Assembly: GCF_023721715.1 (NCBI RefSeq)
Contig: NZ_JAMDLG010000001.1
Location: 3,201,784 to 3,265,783 of the forward strand
Source of the DNA: Parasegetibacter sp. NRK P23
Lineage (GTDB): Bacteria; Bacteroidota; Bacteroidia; Chitinophagales; Chitinophagaceae
Length of the DNA: 64,000 nt
Reading direction: 5' to 3'
Shown: positions 8,483 through 17,141 of the stretch, in pieces
Numbering within the stretch: position 1 is the first letter of the stretch
Layout: every line of letters starts with the position of its first letter
Position numbers and translations under genes: made by a program
The notes under the pieces: generated by a model
The model's input: the letters and a program-made list of their open reading frames with translations, nothing else
Database searches by the model: none
What the model was told of the DNA's origin: nothing

Positions 8483-9610
8483 TCAAAATTTAGGACACAT
8501 ACTTTGGCGGCGGTCGCCATTGTAGGTGCTGAAGAAGCCTTGTTTTACGATACCGAGTTCGTAAGCGCCACGGGAACCATTGTAAGGCGCAAGGCCCGAT
8601 ATCGTGGCATCGTAGCTGAACGTGAGACGGAGATCGTTCCACTGGAAACCGGCCATCGGGATCACGGCATCGGAGGAACGGTAGTAGATACCGCCCAGCA
8701 GTTGGGTGGCGCCATCACCGGAAAGGTTATATTGGGCGTAACCTCCAATAGTGAATTCCGAGGAATTGGCCTGCATGGTATAATAGACGTTTGGATTCAG
8801 GATTACGAGATCGTTCATTTTGAAACTGCCGTTCAGAAATCCTATGTAACGGCGTGGAATACGGGTGTCACGACCAGTTTCCGGCGTAAAGAAAGTTTCC
8901 TCCGGACGGTTGATGTGGTGTACGGATACGCCACCGTTCAGGTAAATATTTTCCGTAGGGAAATACGCGTAGTTCAGTCCGGCCTGCATATCGAAATAGC
9001 CTACATTGTTCCGTGCAACTACAACGCTGGTTGGAATCTGGCCATCAAAAAACTTCCCGTCAAACTGGTCGGGGAAAGTGAGTTTGGTGATATCTATTCT
9101 TTTGTTAGCATAGCCTACGTTAAAACCGGCGCTCAGCAAACTGCTGTAACCCAGCATCTGGTGGTAGGCCACGGAGCCGTACACTTTTGTGGAAGCCAGT
9201 TGACCGGTGCCGGCCACATCCCGGAGAATCACGCCACCTAGTCCAAGCCATCCTGTTTCAAATTTATCCCGCATCACTTGTGCATCACCGTAAACACTCA
9301 TTGTTTTATAAGGCACCTGCATCACATTGGACCATTGGTTCCTGTAATTCACTCCCAGCCTGTAGTCAGCGTCAGGAAGAAACCCGGTATTGGCGGGATT
9401 CGTGGTAAGCGGCGTGTGGTAGAACTGGGAGAAATGCAGGTCCTGGGCTTGTAATGAGCCCCCACCTAATAAACAAGCCAAGGTGTATCCTACCAGGCGC
9501 CTGTTGTTTTTTACGGGCACGGGTACTGGTACAGGTTGGGCTTCCCCATTCCTGATCCAATCCAGCAATCGAGTCCAGATACTCTTCAGTGTTGTCATCT
9601 TCTCCCCCAT
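8483..9610 (-). CDS. PorP/SprF family type IX secretion outer-membrane protein
   Basis: A 375-residue outer-membrane protein. The family signature LHFSQFYHTPLTTNPANTG follows the signal-peptide cleavage region (LQAQ, near residue 56), and many amphipathic strands follow. PorP/SprF proteins assist the export or surface attachment of T9SS type B cargo, and are normally encoded next to a CHU_C-tailed protein. That is the case here: the 1,197-residue neighbour lies 33 nt upstream on the same strand. Odd feature: about 36 residues, including four PV dipeptides in a row and a Trp/Arg-rich helix, precede the hydrophobic signal core, so the export signal is unusually internal. A second Met is at 9598, but it does not shorten this extension much. 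Confidence 0.88.
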   Translation of the reverse strand: MGEKMTTLKSIWTRLLDWIRNGEAQPVPVPVPVKNNRRLVGYTLACLLGGGSLQAQDLHFSQFYHTPLTTNPANTGFLPDADYRLGVNYRNQWSNVMQVPYKTMSVYGDAQVMRDKFETGWLGLGGVILRDVAGTGQLASTKVYGSVAYHQMLGYSSLLSAGFNVGYANKRIDITKLTFPDQFDGKFFDGQIPTSVVVARNNVGYFDMQAGLNYAYFPTENIYLNGGVSVHHINRPEETFFTPETGRDTRIPRRYIGFLNGSFKMNDLVILNPNVYYTMQANSSEFTIGGYAQYNLSGDGATQLLGGIYYRSSDAVIPMAGFQWNDLRLTFSYDATISGLAPYNGSRGAYELGIVKQGFFSTYNGDRRQSMCPKF

Positions 9611-9643
9611 AATCTATCTGTTTTCCGGTTTCGGTATTAGCCG

Positions 9644-12600
9644 CTACCTCATTAACGTAATATCGCCCTTTTTGGTTGTTTTCGTACCATCGAAAAATTC
9701 CACTTCCAGTGTATATACATACACATCCATGGGCTGAATGGCACCTTTGTAGGTTCCGTTCCATCCCTGCCTCCTGTCGGTACTTTCAAACATCAGCTGC
9801 CCCCAGCGGTTGTAGATTCTGAAACGCATTTTCGAGATACCGAATCCTACCACGTAAACAGTATTCACGCGGGCGTCGCCCTGTGGCACGAAGGCGGAAG
9901 GCACATCCACCAACGGCAATACAATGGCCCTAACTTCCTGTGTGGCCGTATCGGTGCATCCTCCTGCATTGTACGTAATTAATTGAACAAGGAAAGTGCC
10001 GGTAGCATTGTACTGGTGGCGCACCGTAGTGTCTCTTCTGATGGTAATCAGTGAATCGCCATCGCCGAACAGCCATTTGTATCGTATACCATCAGTGGAG
10101 GAATTGTTAAAGAAATCCACCGGCGTGTTCTCAACCGGTTCCACAGGACTGTAACTGAAGGCCGCTGTTGGTTTCTGGAAAATAGTGATGGTCACGGACG
10201 TTTCGTCTTCCAGGTTACAGGTGTTAGGATCTACGGCACGGAGGCGTACTGTGTATGTACCCGGATTTTCATATCGTTTCGTTGGGCTAACATCCGTAGA
10301 AGTAGTGCCGTCCCCGAAATCCCAGAAGAAATCCTGCCCTGCCAGTGAAACGTTGTTGAATACGGCATCATAAGGAGCACAACCTGTGGGTGGGGTTTCT
10401 ATCCTGGCTTCCACCACGGAACTTACCCGGATGGTGAAGCGCAATGTATCGGGGTAATTGCAATACCGGTTGTCCAGCAGAATCAAAGCTCCATTGTAAG
10501 TGCCCGGCGACGCATAGCTGTGTGTAACACTAGCGGTGGATGTGGGCACGATAGCGGTTCCATCACCAAAATCCCAGGCGAAACTGGTTGGTCCGAACGG
10601 TAAACCTGTTGGTGCGAGGGAGAGGTTATCGAACCGGTAGTTAAGCGCTTCGCAGGGGTCAAGTTTTTCGAAATCCATAGCCAGCGCAGCTTTATTGTCG
10701 CCTGCCTGAATAGTCAGGTATGCCGTATCCCTTCCGTTGCAGGATTCGGGATCTATGGCGATGAGCCTCACGGTGTAGGTTCCTACAGCCGTGTAGGTGT
10801 GCTGGGTGGTGAAAGAAGTGGTAGATACGTCAGGAGAGCCGTCACCAAAATTCCATTCGTAAGACTTAGCGTTGCGGATATTATCCCTGAAATCAACCAC
10901 GAGCGGGATACAACCTGAGGAATCTCTTCTGCCGTTTATTGTGGCTGTTGGTGCGGCCCCCACACCTGAATAATTGAAGGCAATTTTTACCATTCCCAGG
11001 TTACACCTGTCACTCCCATTTTTCTCGCTCCACGATCCGGCTGTAGTAGGAAATGGAGGCCTGGGAGGGCCACCTGCCTCATTACAGTTGGCGCAGATTG
11101 CCTGGTATATTACGCCGTTTTCATCAAACCTGCTGGTGCCGCCATCAACATGTTCGGTAATTCCCAGGGCCTGTCCGAAAAATGAACCATACAGCAGCGA
11201 CTCCGCATTCCGCTTTATGACAATAAAATAAAAATCTCCGTTATCCGTGTCCTTTTGGTACGCATCTGCAGTAATCGGAAGACCGGAAGTACCTAAGCCG
11301 GTGTTCCCATAGGCACCAATTTTCCCACCCCAGCCAGAAACGTAAACATTTTCACACCTGTCTACAAGAAATGCTGTTGGCGAAATATTAGGACCGTTGG
11401 AAGTGCCGAATGTGGTGGAATACACGTAATCAGTAAGGTCAGGGCGCAATTTAGAAATAAACTGCTTTCCGCCATTTTGAAAATATGTTGCATTCAACAC
11501 CGGCCATGAGCCCGTTGTAGTGCCCATAATATAAGGAAAACCTGCCCTGTCGAATTGTATACCGAAAATAACGTCTGTGCCAGTGGTTCCGTAATAACAG
11601 AAGCGGCGCATAGCGCTACCATCGGGTGTAATTTCAGCAACAAAGCCATCCACACCATCCAACAACTGCCCCTGCTGAACATTGGTAATCTGTCCAGAAA
11701 TATCTTTGCTCTCCGTAGCGCCAGCAACAAAAATATTCCCAGTGAGCGGATTTTCAGCCAGCACAAACGCGGCATCGTTATTTGCTCCTCCAAACCTTGC
11801 GGCGAAAAGCATCTGAGATAAATCGGCATTAAATTTCAGCAATACCGCATCCTGAAGCCCTTGCTCCGTTGTACTAAATGCGTTGCGAGCGGGAAAATTA
11901 TCAGACTGCGTACAGGAGGCCAGGTAAATATTCCCGTTTCTGTCAAGTATCACTTCACTGCGTGCGTCATCACCATAGTTTCTAGCCAGCGAAGAAGGCC
12001 CACCCCGGGATGCCGAAACATTAACCCCGTCATCCCCCCTGCCAGCAATAATTTTTGTGCCGATGGCGGCTGTTCCGTTGGCATTCAGTTTCACCACGAA
12101 AATATCCCAGCCCCCCCGCGTTCCAATTACATCTGCAGCGCTGTTCAATGGAAAATCCGGGGAGGTTGTGCGACCGGCAACTACCAAATTCCCCTGTGCA
12201 TCAACCACCATACTGTGCGGCTGATCGTTGCCGGAACCTCCTATATACGTGGAATAAATACGGTTTCTTCCCAGTGCATCCAGTTTTATAATGCCCACAT
12301 CAAATCCTTCAGAGGTGGGAGAAGTCGGACCTCCCCCAAATCGGCTCTGATACGCGCCCGGAGTAGTTTGAAAATCCCCTCCCATTATTATTCCCCCTCC
12401 GTAAAAACTTCCATCCGCCCCATAAGTGGCAGTGAAGCCCCAGTTGTCGGATCCACTTCCGGAAAATGTTGAAAATACAATCGTAGGGTCTATTACCAGT
12501 GACTTTGAGCGGTCGTAAGTATCAGCTTTGAATTTCACCTCTTTCCCTTTCAGCGCATATCGCATCCCTATTTCGGCCCGGCCATTTTCACCAGTCTGGT

Positions 12601-13237
12601 AAGAAAGCGGATACAGTTCCGTTACCTCACCTACTGTAGTTTTTATTTTAAGCTGGTTCTGCTTCACCTGCATTTTGGACACCCCTTCGTATTGAAGGGT
12701 AATGTCTTCTACTTTTCCACCAGGTTTTACAATAAAATCATACTTAAGCTGCCCGCCATCTGAGTAAAACCGAAGGTCTATATTTTCATAGATTTCGTTC
12801 ATGGATACAGCAGTATAGGACTTGCATCCTCCGGCACTCCTTTTCACCTTGTCCCGCCCAACGTTGATGTAGTTTGAAACTGATTGAAGTGCTTTGTCAC
12901 CGCGAACTTTTCGCGCATCAATTTTTGCGCCCGGAAGTGCGACCTTATAAACATGGTAACGTAGCACTCCGGAGTCAATACCTGAATTTGGCTGATGTTT
13001 ATGAAGGTATTGCGACCACCGTTGTAAATCGTCGGGGTTATACTGCAAGATACTGATGCCTGATTTAGTCAGGAATACATACCCGTTTCCAGCCTGGCCC
13101 CTGAACAAAATTTCATCTGGCCATTGCCCCTTGTTCTCTGTAAACTCAATATTCGGGAAGTGCGTATGTTGGGCTACGGCATCAGGGGTGGTCCAAAAAA
13201 GTACTGCAAGCAATACTATGTAACTGAAGATTTTCAA
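9644..13237 (-). CDS. Large secreted SBBP/PKD protein with gliding-motility (CHU_C, T9SS type B) C-terminus
   Basis: A 1,197-residue cell-surface protein. A signal peptide (KIFSYIVLLAVLFWTTPDAVAQ) is followed by an N-terminal beta domain (DUF7948-like, with TENKGQWPDEILFRGQ), then a long region of SBBP-like beta-propeller repeats (for example YIGGSGNDQPHSMVVDAQGN). Four PKD domains carry the WDFGDG-type motif (WNFGDG, WDFGDG twice, WLFGDG) at about 775-1105. The tail (about 1112-1197) with FRIYNRWGQLMFES and GWNGTYKG is the CHU_C domain that directs T9SS type B export. It begins with TTG, as no in-frame ATG lies upstream. It is paired with PorP/SprF. Role inferred: adhesion or gliding-related surface filament. 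Confidence 0.9.
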   Translation of the reverse strand: MKIFSYIVLLAVLFWTTPDAVAQHTHFPNIEFTENKGQWPDEILFRGQAGNGYVFLTKSGISILQYNPDDLQRWSQYLHKHQPNSGIDSGVLRYHVYKVALPGAKIDARKVRGDKALQSVSNYINVGRDKVKRSAGGCKSYTAVSMNEIYENIDLRFYSDGGQLKYDFIVKPGGKVEDITLQYEGVSKMQVKQNQLKIKTTVGEVTELYPLSYQTGENGRAEIGMRYALKGKEVKFKADTYDRSKSLVIDPTIVFSTFSGSGSDNWGFTATYGADGSFYGGGIIMGGDFQTTPGAYQSRFGGGPTSPTSEGFDVGIIKLDALGRNRIYSTYIGGSGNDQPHSMVVDAQGNLVVAGRTTSPDFPLNSAADVIGTRGGWDIFVVKLNANGTAAIGTKIIAGRGDDGVNVSASRGGPSSLARNYGDDARSEVILDRNGNIYLASCTQSDNFPARNAFSTTEQGLQDAVLLKFNADLSQMLFAARFGGANNDAAFVLAENPLTGNIFVAGATESKDISGQITNVQQGQLLDGVDGFVAEITPDGSAMRRFCYYGTTGTDVIFGIQFDRAGFPYIMGTTTGSWPVLNATYFQNGGKQFISKLRPDLTDYVYSTTFGTSNGPNISPTAFLVDRCENVYVSGWGGKIGAYGNTGLGTSGLPITADAYQKDTDNGDFYFIVIKRNAESLLYGSFFGQALGITEHVDGGTSRFDENGVIYQAICANCNEAGGPPRPPFPTTAGSWSEKNGSDRCNLGMVKIAFNYSGVGAAPTATINGRRDSSGCIPLVVDFRDNIRNAKSYEWNFGDGSPDVSTTSFTTQHTYTAVGTYTVRLIAIDPESCNGRDTAYLTIQAGDNKAALAMDFEKLDPCEALNYRFDNLSLAPTGLPFGPTSFAWDFGDGTAIVPTSTASVTHSYASPGTYNGALILLDNRYCNYPDTLRFTIRVSSVVEARIETPPTGCAPYDAVFNNVSLAGQDFFWDFGDGTTSTDVSPTKRYENPGTYTVRLRAVDPNTCNLEDETSVTITIFQKPTAAFSYSPVEPVENTPVDFFNNSSTDGIRYKWLFGDGDSLITIRRDTTVRHQYNATGTFLVQLITYNAGGCTDTATQEVRAIVLPLVDVPSAFVPQGDARVNTVYVVGFGISKMRFRIYNRWGQLMFESTDRRQGWNGTYKGAIQPMDVYVYTLEVEFFDGTKTTKKGDITLMR

Positions 13238-13281
13238 AGTTACTTTTCTACAAGTTAATAAATAGATTGCAATGTATGCAG

Positions 13282-15321
13282 CTACGATATCTTACTCCAT
13301 TCGGTTTTGCCTTTCAGGGATCGCAGGTGATCTTTTACCAGCAAATTTTCGGCCGAATTAAGTTCGGGATCGGCGGCAACTATTTTCTCTGCAGCAGTTT
13401 TGGCGATTTCAAGGATGGGTTTGTCTTGTACGATATCCGACAGTTTGAAGTTCAGCGCGCCGCTCTGGCGGGTGCCTTCAATATCTCCCGGGCCTCTTAA
13501 CTCCAGGTCTTTTTCGGCGATCTCAAAACCGTTGTTGGTTTTGCACATCGTTGTTAACCGTTCCCTGGCGTCATTTGTTATTTTGAGCCCTGTTAAAAGT
13601 ATGCAAAAACTTTTTTCTGCCCCCCTTCCCACCCGTCCTCTCAGTTGATGCAGTTGTGAAAGTCCGAATTTTTCCGCGTTTTCAATCACCATCACACTGG
13701 CGTTCGGCACATTCACCCCCACTTCTATCACGGTGGTGCTCACCATGATCTGAGTATCATTGCGCACAAACCGTTGCATGTTGGTTTCTTTTTGTTCCGC
13801 AGGCTGGCGGCCATGCACCATGCTGATCCAGTATTTCGGTTCAGGGAACCAGGCTTTCACATTTTCATACCCCTTCATCAGGTTCTCGTAATCCAGTTTA
13901 TCCGATTCTTCGATCAGCGGGAAAATGATGTATGCCTGTCGCCCCTTATCAATTTCGGCGCGGATGAACTGCATTACCCTGGGCCTTGCATCTTCATAAC
14001 GGTGAACGGTGTGCACAGGTTGCCTTCCGGGTGGAAGTTCGTCCATGACACTGTAATCAAGATCGCCGTAAGCGGTCATCGCCAGTGTTCTGGGGATGGG
14101 CGTGGCCGTCATTACCAGCACGTGCGGGGGAATGGCCGCTTTCTTCCAGAGTTTCGCCCTTTGTTCTACCCCGAAGCGGTGTTGTTCGTCTACCACAACC
14201 AGTCCAAGGTTACTGAACTGCACCTTATCTTCTATCAATGCGTGGGTACCGATCAGGAAGTTGGTTTCTCCCGAAAGCACCGAGGCCAGTATTTTTTTCT
14301 TTTGCGCGGCCTTCAGACTCCCGGTAAGCAAGGCTACCTTCACCGGCATTTGGCTCAACAGCGCTGAGATTCCTTCGTAATGCTGGCGCGAAAGTATTTC
14401 AGTGGGCGCCATGAGGCAGGCCTGGAAACCATTGTCGGCGGCCAGCAGCATCGAGAGCAGGGCCACAATGGTTTTACCGCTCCCCACATCACCCTGCAAA
14501 AGGCGGTTCATTTGTTTGCCCTGCGCTGTATCCTGTCTTATTTCTTTCAATACGCGTTTCTGCGCGCCCGTTAGGTCGAAAGGAAGATGCTCATGGTAGA
14601 ACGTATTGAACAGCGCTCCCACTTTATCGAATACCACACCCCGTGAGAAGCGGTGCCGTTGCGATTTCACCAGGTTCAGCCGGAGCTGCGCGTAGAAGAA
14701 CTCTTCAAATTTCAACCTGCGGATGGCCGCGTCGAAATGTGCGGTGTCCACCGGGAAATGGGCGTTCCTGTACGCCAGGTAACGGGGCATCAACTGGTGT
14801 TCCTTCAACAATGACTCGGGCAGGTTCTCCTTCAGTTCAGTGGCGGGCACCTTGTTGAGCAGTTCAAAACTTAGTTTGGAGATGGCGCGGCCGCTTAATC
14901 CACGGGCCTTTAGTTTTTCGGTACTGGGATAAACGGGTTCCAGGAACGATTTCCCTTCCTTCGCGGCGGGAGAAAAAACTTCGAGTTCCGGATGCACCAT
15001 CTGTGGTTTCCCCATGAAGAAACCTGTTTTACCGAAAACAAGGTATTGCTGCCCGGGAACGATCGTCTTCTGCACCCAGGATATGCCCTGGAACCAGGTC
15101 AGTTCAAGTATTCCCGTACCATCTTTGAGGAAGGCCGTCAACCGTTTCCCCTTCTTCTCCCCTTGAATCTGCATATCGTACAATACCCCGGCCACCTGGA
15201 TGTAGTCGGTATTCGGGGTGATTTCCGCTATCTTTCTTACCTGTGTTTTGTCCACATGGCGGTAAGGGAAAAATTCCAGCAGGTCCTTAAAAGTGAACAA
15301 CTGCAATTCTTTCTTCAGCAT
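13282..15321 (-). CDS. recG: ATP-dependent DNA helicase RecG
   Basis: RecG reverses stalled replication forks and branch-migrates Holliday junctions. From the first ATG (15321) there are 679 residues with an N-terminal wedge/OB domain. Walker A (LQGDVGSGKT), the DEQH box with QHRFGVEQR, MTATPIPRTL, and the C-terminal helicase motifs (STTVIEVGVNVPNA, QLRGRVGRG) follow. The TRG-like end includes FEIAEKDLELRGPGDIEGTRQSG. The conserved RecG N-terminus continues upstream of this ATG: residues TPIEYLKGVGPLRAD are encoded in frame at about 15322-15366. The frame stays open to a TAG at 15415-15417, with no ATG, GTG or TTG. The true start may be a non-standard codon such as ATC at 15393. Confidence 0.93.
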   Translation of the reverse strand: MLKKELQLFTFKDLLEFFPYRHVDKTQVRKIAEITPNTDYIQVAGVLYDMQIQGEKKGKRLTAFLKDGTGILELTWFQGISWVQKTIVPGQQYLVFGKTGFFMGKPQMVHPELEVFSPAAKEGKSFLEPVYPSTEKLKARGLSGRAISKLSFELLNKVPATELKENLPESLLKEHQLMPRYLAYRNAHFPVDTAHFDAAIRRLKFEEFFYAQLRLNLVKSQRHRFSRGVVFDKVGALFNTFYHEHLPFDLTGAQKRVLKEIRQDTAQGKQMNRLLQGDVGSGKTIVALLSMLLAADNGFQACLMAPTEILSRQHYEGISALLSQMPVKVALLTGSLKAAQKKKILASVLSGETNFLIGTHALIEDKVQFSNLGLVVVDEQHRFGVEQRAKLWKKAAIPPHVLVMTATPIPRTLAMTAYGDLDYSVMDELPPGRQPVHTVHRYEDARPRVMQFIRAEIDKGRQAYIIFPLIEESDKLDYENLMKGYENVKAWFPEPKYWISMVHGRQPAEQKETNMQRFVRNDTQIMVSTTVIEVGVNVPNASVMVIENAEKFGLSQLHQLRGRVGRGAEKSFCILLTGLKITNDARERLTTMCKTNNGFEIAEKDLELRGPGDIEGTRQSGALNFKLSDIVQDKPILEIAKTAAEKIVAADPELNSAENLLVKDHLRSLKGKTEWSKIS

Positions 15322-15398
15322 ATCCGCACGGAGCGGACCAACACCTTTGAGGTATTCGATGGGTGTGGATAATATGGAATTGTTGCGTTCGATGGGTG

Positions 15399-15406
15399 CA
15401 AAGATA
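15399..15406 (-). promoter_or_regulatory. Candidate -7 box for recG
   Basis: The minus strand reads TATCTTTG, an exact TAnnTTTG match, ending 5 nt before an in-frame ATC codon at 15393 and 77 nt before the ATG at 15321. No good -33 element was found. If real, transcription would begin about at 15393-15396, so translation could not start further upstream. Confidence 0.4.
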
Positions 15407-15685
15407 GCCTGTTCCTATTTTCAGGAAGGCCATCCTGTTCGGCCGTAGAAAATTTTCTATTTCCGGGAACTTTTTACCCAAGCCTGCGCCGAAACAACAT
15501 ATTAACTTTTTGCGTAAAGCCTTTCTTTAATATTAATTCCTAGAAAATTATGCTACGTATTTGCATAATTGTTAGAATATTCAGATATTGGCCCGGTTTT
15601 TAAAGTAAGCCTGCTATATGTAATCGTTTCCATCCTAGGAATTTCCCGCATCATCCGTACCATACACTTATCAAACAAGAAGTAT

Positions 15686-17047
15686 ATGGTCAAAGGTTTA
15701 CAATCCTGGTTAGTCGTTTTGTCTTTTTTATGTTGCGGAGCGGCAATGGCCCAAACGCATACGCCCAAACAAGTGAATATTTCTTCGCAGGTAAAGGGGT
15801 TTTATGAGTATTTACCCGTTGGTTACAACGACAATGCCCGGCAGTACCCTTTGCTGATCAGCATTCACGGTCGCGGGCAGTTGGGAAATGGCTCGCCTTC
15901 TGAAATTGGACTGGTCGCGAAGTATGGGATACCGCTGCTGATAGAGCAGAGCAAGTTTCCTACCAGCTTTTCTGTAAATGGCAGTACTTTTTCTTTTATT
16001 GTACTGTCACCGCAATTTACCGCCACTCCCAACAACACCGACATCAACAACCTGCTGGAATACGCTTACAAGACTTACCGCGTTGATAAAAGCCGTATTT
16101 ACCTCACGGGAATGAGTATGGGCGGCGGTGCCACCTGGGATTTTGTGGGCAGCTCCCTGCAGAACGCCGTAAAAATAGCCGCCATTGTACCCGTTTGCGG
16201 CGCCACCACCCCCACCAGTTCCAAAGCCGAAAAAATGGTGGACGCCAAACTTCATATCTGGGCCACCCACAATGATGGCGACCGCACCACTCCGGTTTCC
16301 AATACCAACAACTTCATCAGTTACATCAACGCCCTATCTCCTGAGGTAACACCTAAAAAGACCATCTTCCCGATTGTAACACAAGGTGACACCCATGACG
16401 CATGGACCAAAACCTATGATCCCGCATTCAAGGAAGACGGAATGAACATTTACGAGTGGATGCTGCAATACAGGATCAGCGCCGCAGGTGCGCCCACACC
16501 GGTGGTGATGAATAGTATGGAAGCCCGGTTGAAAAACAACAACGAAGTGCTGATTACCTGGAACACGGCGGTGGAAACCGGCAACAACTTCTTCACACTG
16601 GAAAAATCTTCCAATGGCATTACATTCACGCACCTCGCCGACATTCCTTCTGCTTATACGGGAGCGGCCAGCACAGGCTATTCCTTTACCGACGGCCCTG
16701 TTTCGGGAACAGTATTTTATCGCCTCTCCCAAACCGATCATTCCGGCAAAAAAGAATACTTCAACCTGATGAAGGTGACGGCTCAACCGGAAGGCAGTTT
16801 CCGTGCAGGCCCCAACCCGCTCACCGGATCGCAGCCATTGAAGCTGTTCGTGAACGATGCCGCAACCGGCAAAGTAGTGATCACACTGCTCGACAGCCAG
16901 GGAAGGACCATCAAAAATATTATCGCTGAAAAAAAGGAAGCCGCGGCAACCTTTACGATTCCCGCAGGCAATCTGCCCAAAGGAAGGTACATCGTTCAGT
17001 ATACCAATGGGACGTTCACCCGGTCGGAATCAGTGATTAAACAATAA
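15686..17047 (+). CDS. Secreted esterase/PHB-depolymerase-like alpha/beta hydrolase with T9SS type A tail
   Basis: A 453-residue exported enzyme. A signal peptide (about 1-23, ending AMAQ) is followed by an alpha/beta-hydrolase domain with the oxyanion motif SIHGRGQ and the nucleophile elbow GMSMGG. Asp and His candidates lie in the segments NDGDRTTP and DTHDAW, and the domain ends near NIYEWMLQYR. About 90 residues of beta-rich linker follow (WNTAVETGNNFFTLEKSS), then a T9SS sorting domain ending NLPKGRYIVQYT...SVIKQ. An upstream in-frame start at 15569 would put 39 residues before the signal peptide, so ATG 15686 is chosen. Its catalytic domain resembles the N-terminus of the giant protein at 28196-35095. 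Substrate unknown; polyester or feruloyl-type esters are typical. Confidence 0.85.
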   Translation: MVKGLQSWLVVLSFLCCGAAMAQTHTPKQVNISSQVKGFYEYLPVGYNDNARQYPLLISIHGRGQLGNGSPSEIGLVAKYGIPLLIEQSKFPTSFSVNGSTFSFIVLSPQFTATPNNTDINNLLEYAYKTYRVDKSRIYLTGMSMGGGATWDFVGSSLQNAVKIAAIVPVCGATTPTSSKAEKMVDAKLHIWATHNDGDRTTPVSNTNNFISYINALSPEVTPKKTIFPIVTQGDTHDAWTKTYDPAFKEDGMNIYEWMLQYRISAAGAPTPVVMNSMEARLKNNNEVLITWNTAVETGNNFFTLEKSSNGITFTHLADIPSAYTGAASTGYSFTDGPVSGTVFYRLSQTDHSGKKEYFNLMKVTAQPEGSFRAGPNPLTGSQPLKLFVNDAATGKVVITLLDSQGRTIKNIIAEKKEAAATFTIPAGNLPKGRYIVQYTNGTFTRSESVIKQ

Positions 17048-17066
17048 CGGGAATAGTTCCTACAGT

Positions 17067-17118
17067 CCTATAAAAGAACTGGCGCATCATTCACGTGATG
17101 CGCCAGTTCTTTTATAGG
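17067..17118. terminator. Bidirectional terminator, perfect 23-bp stem
   Basis: Arms 17067-17089 and 17096-17118 are exact inverse complements around a 6-nt loop (TTCACG). The outer part of the stem is A/T-rich (TATAAAAGAA / TTCTTTTATA), which supplies U-rich ends in both directions. It sits between the convergent esterase and GT-C genes. Confidence 0.9.
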
Positions 17119-17141
17119 GCAATACTTTTTTATCAAAGTAC

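Noticed and set aside
8426-9241. Plus-strand open frame of 271 codons over PorP/SprF
   Set aside because: The minus-strand frame encodes a recognised family; the opposite frame has no recognisable features.
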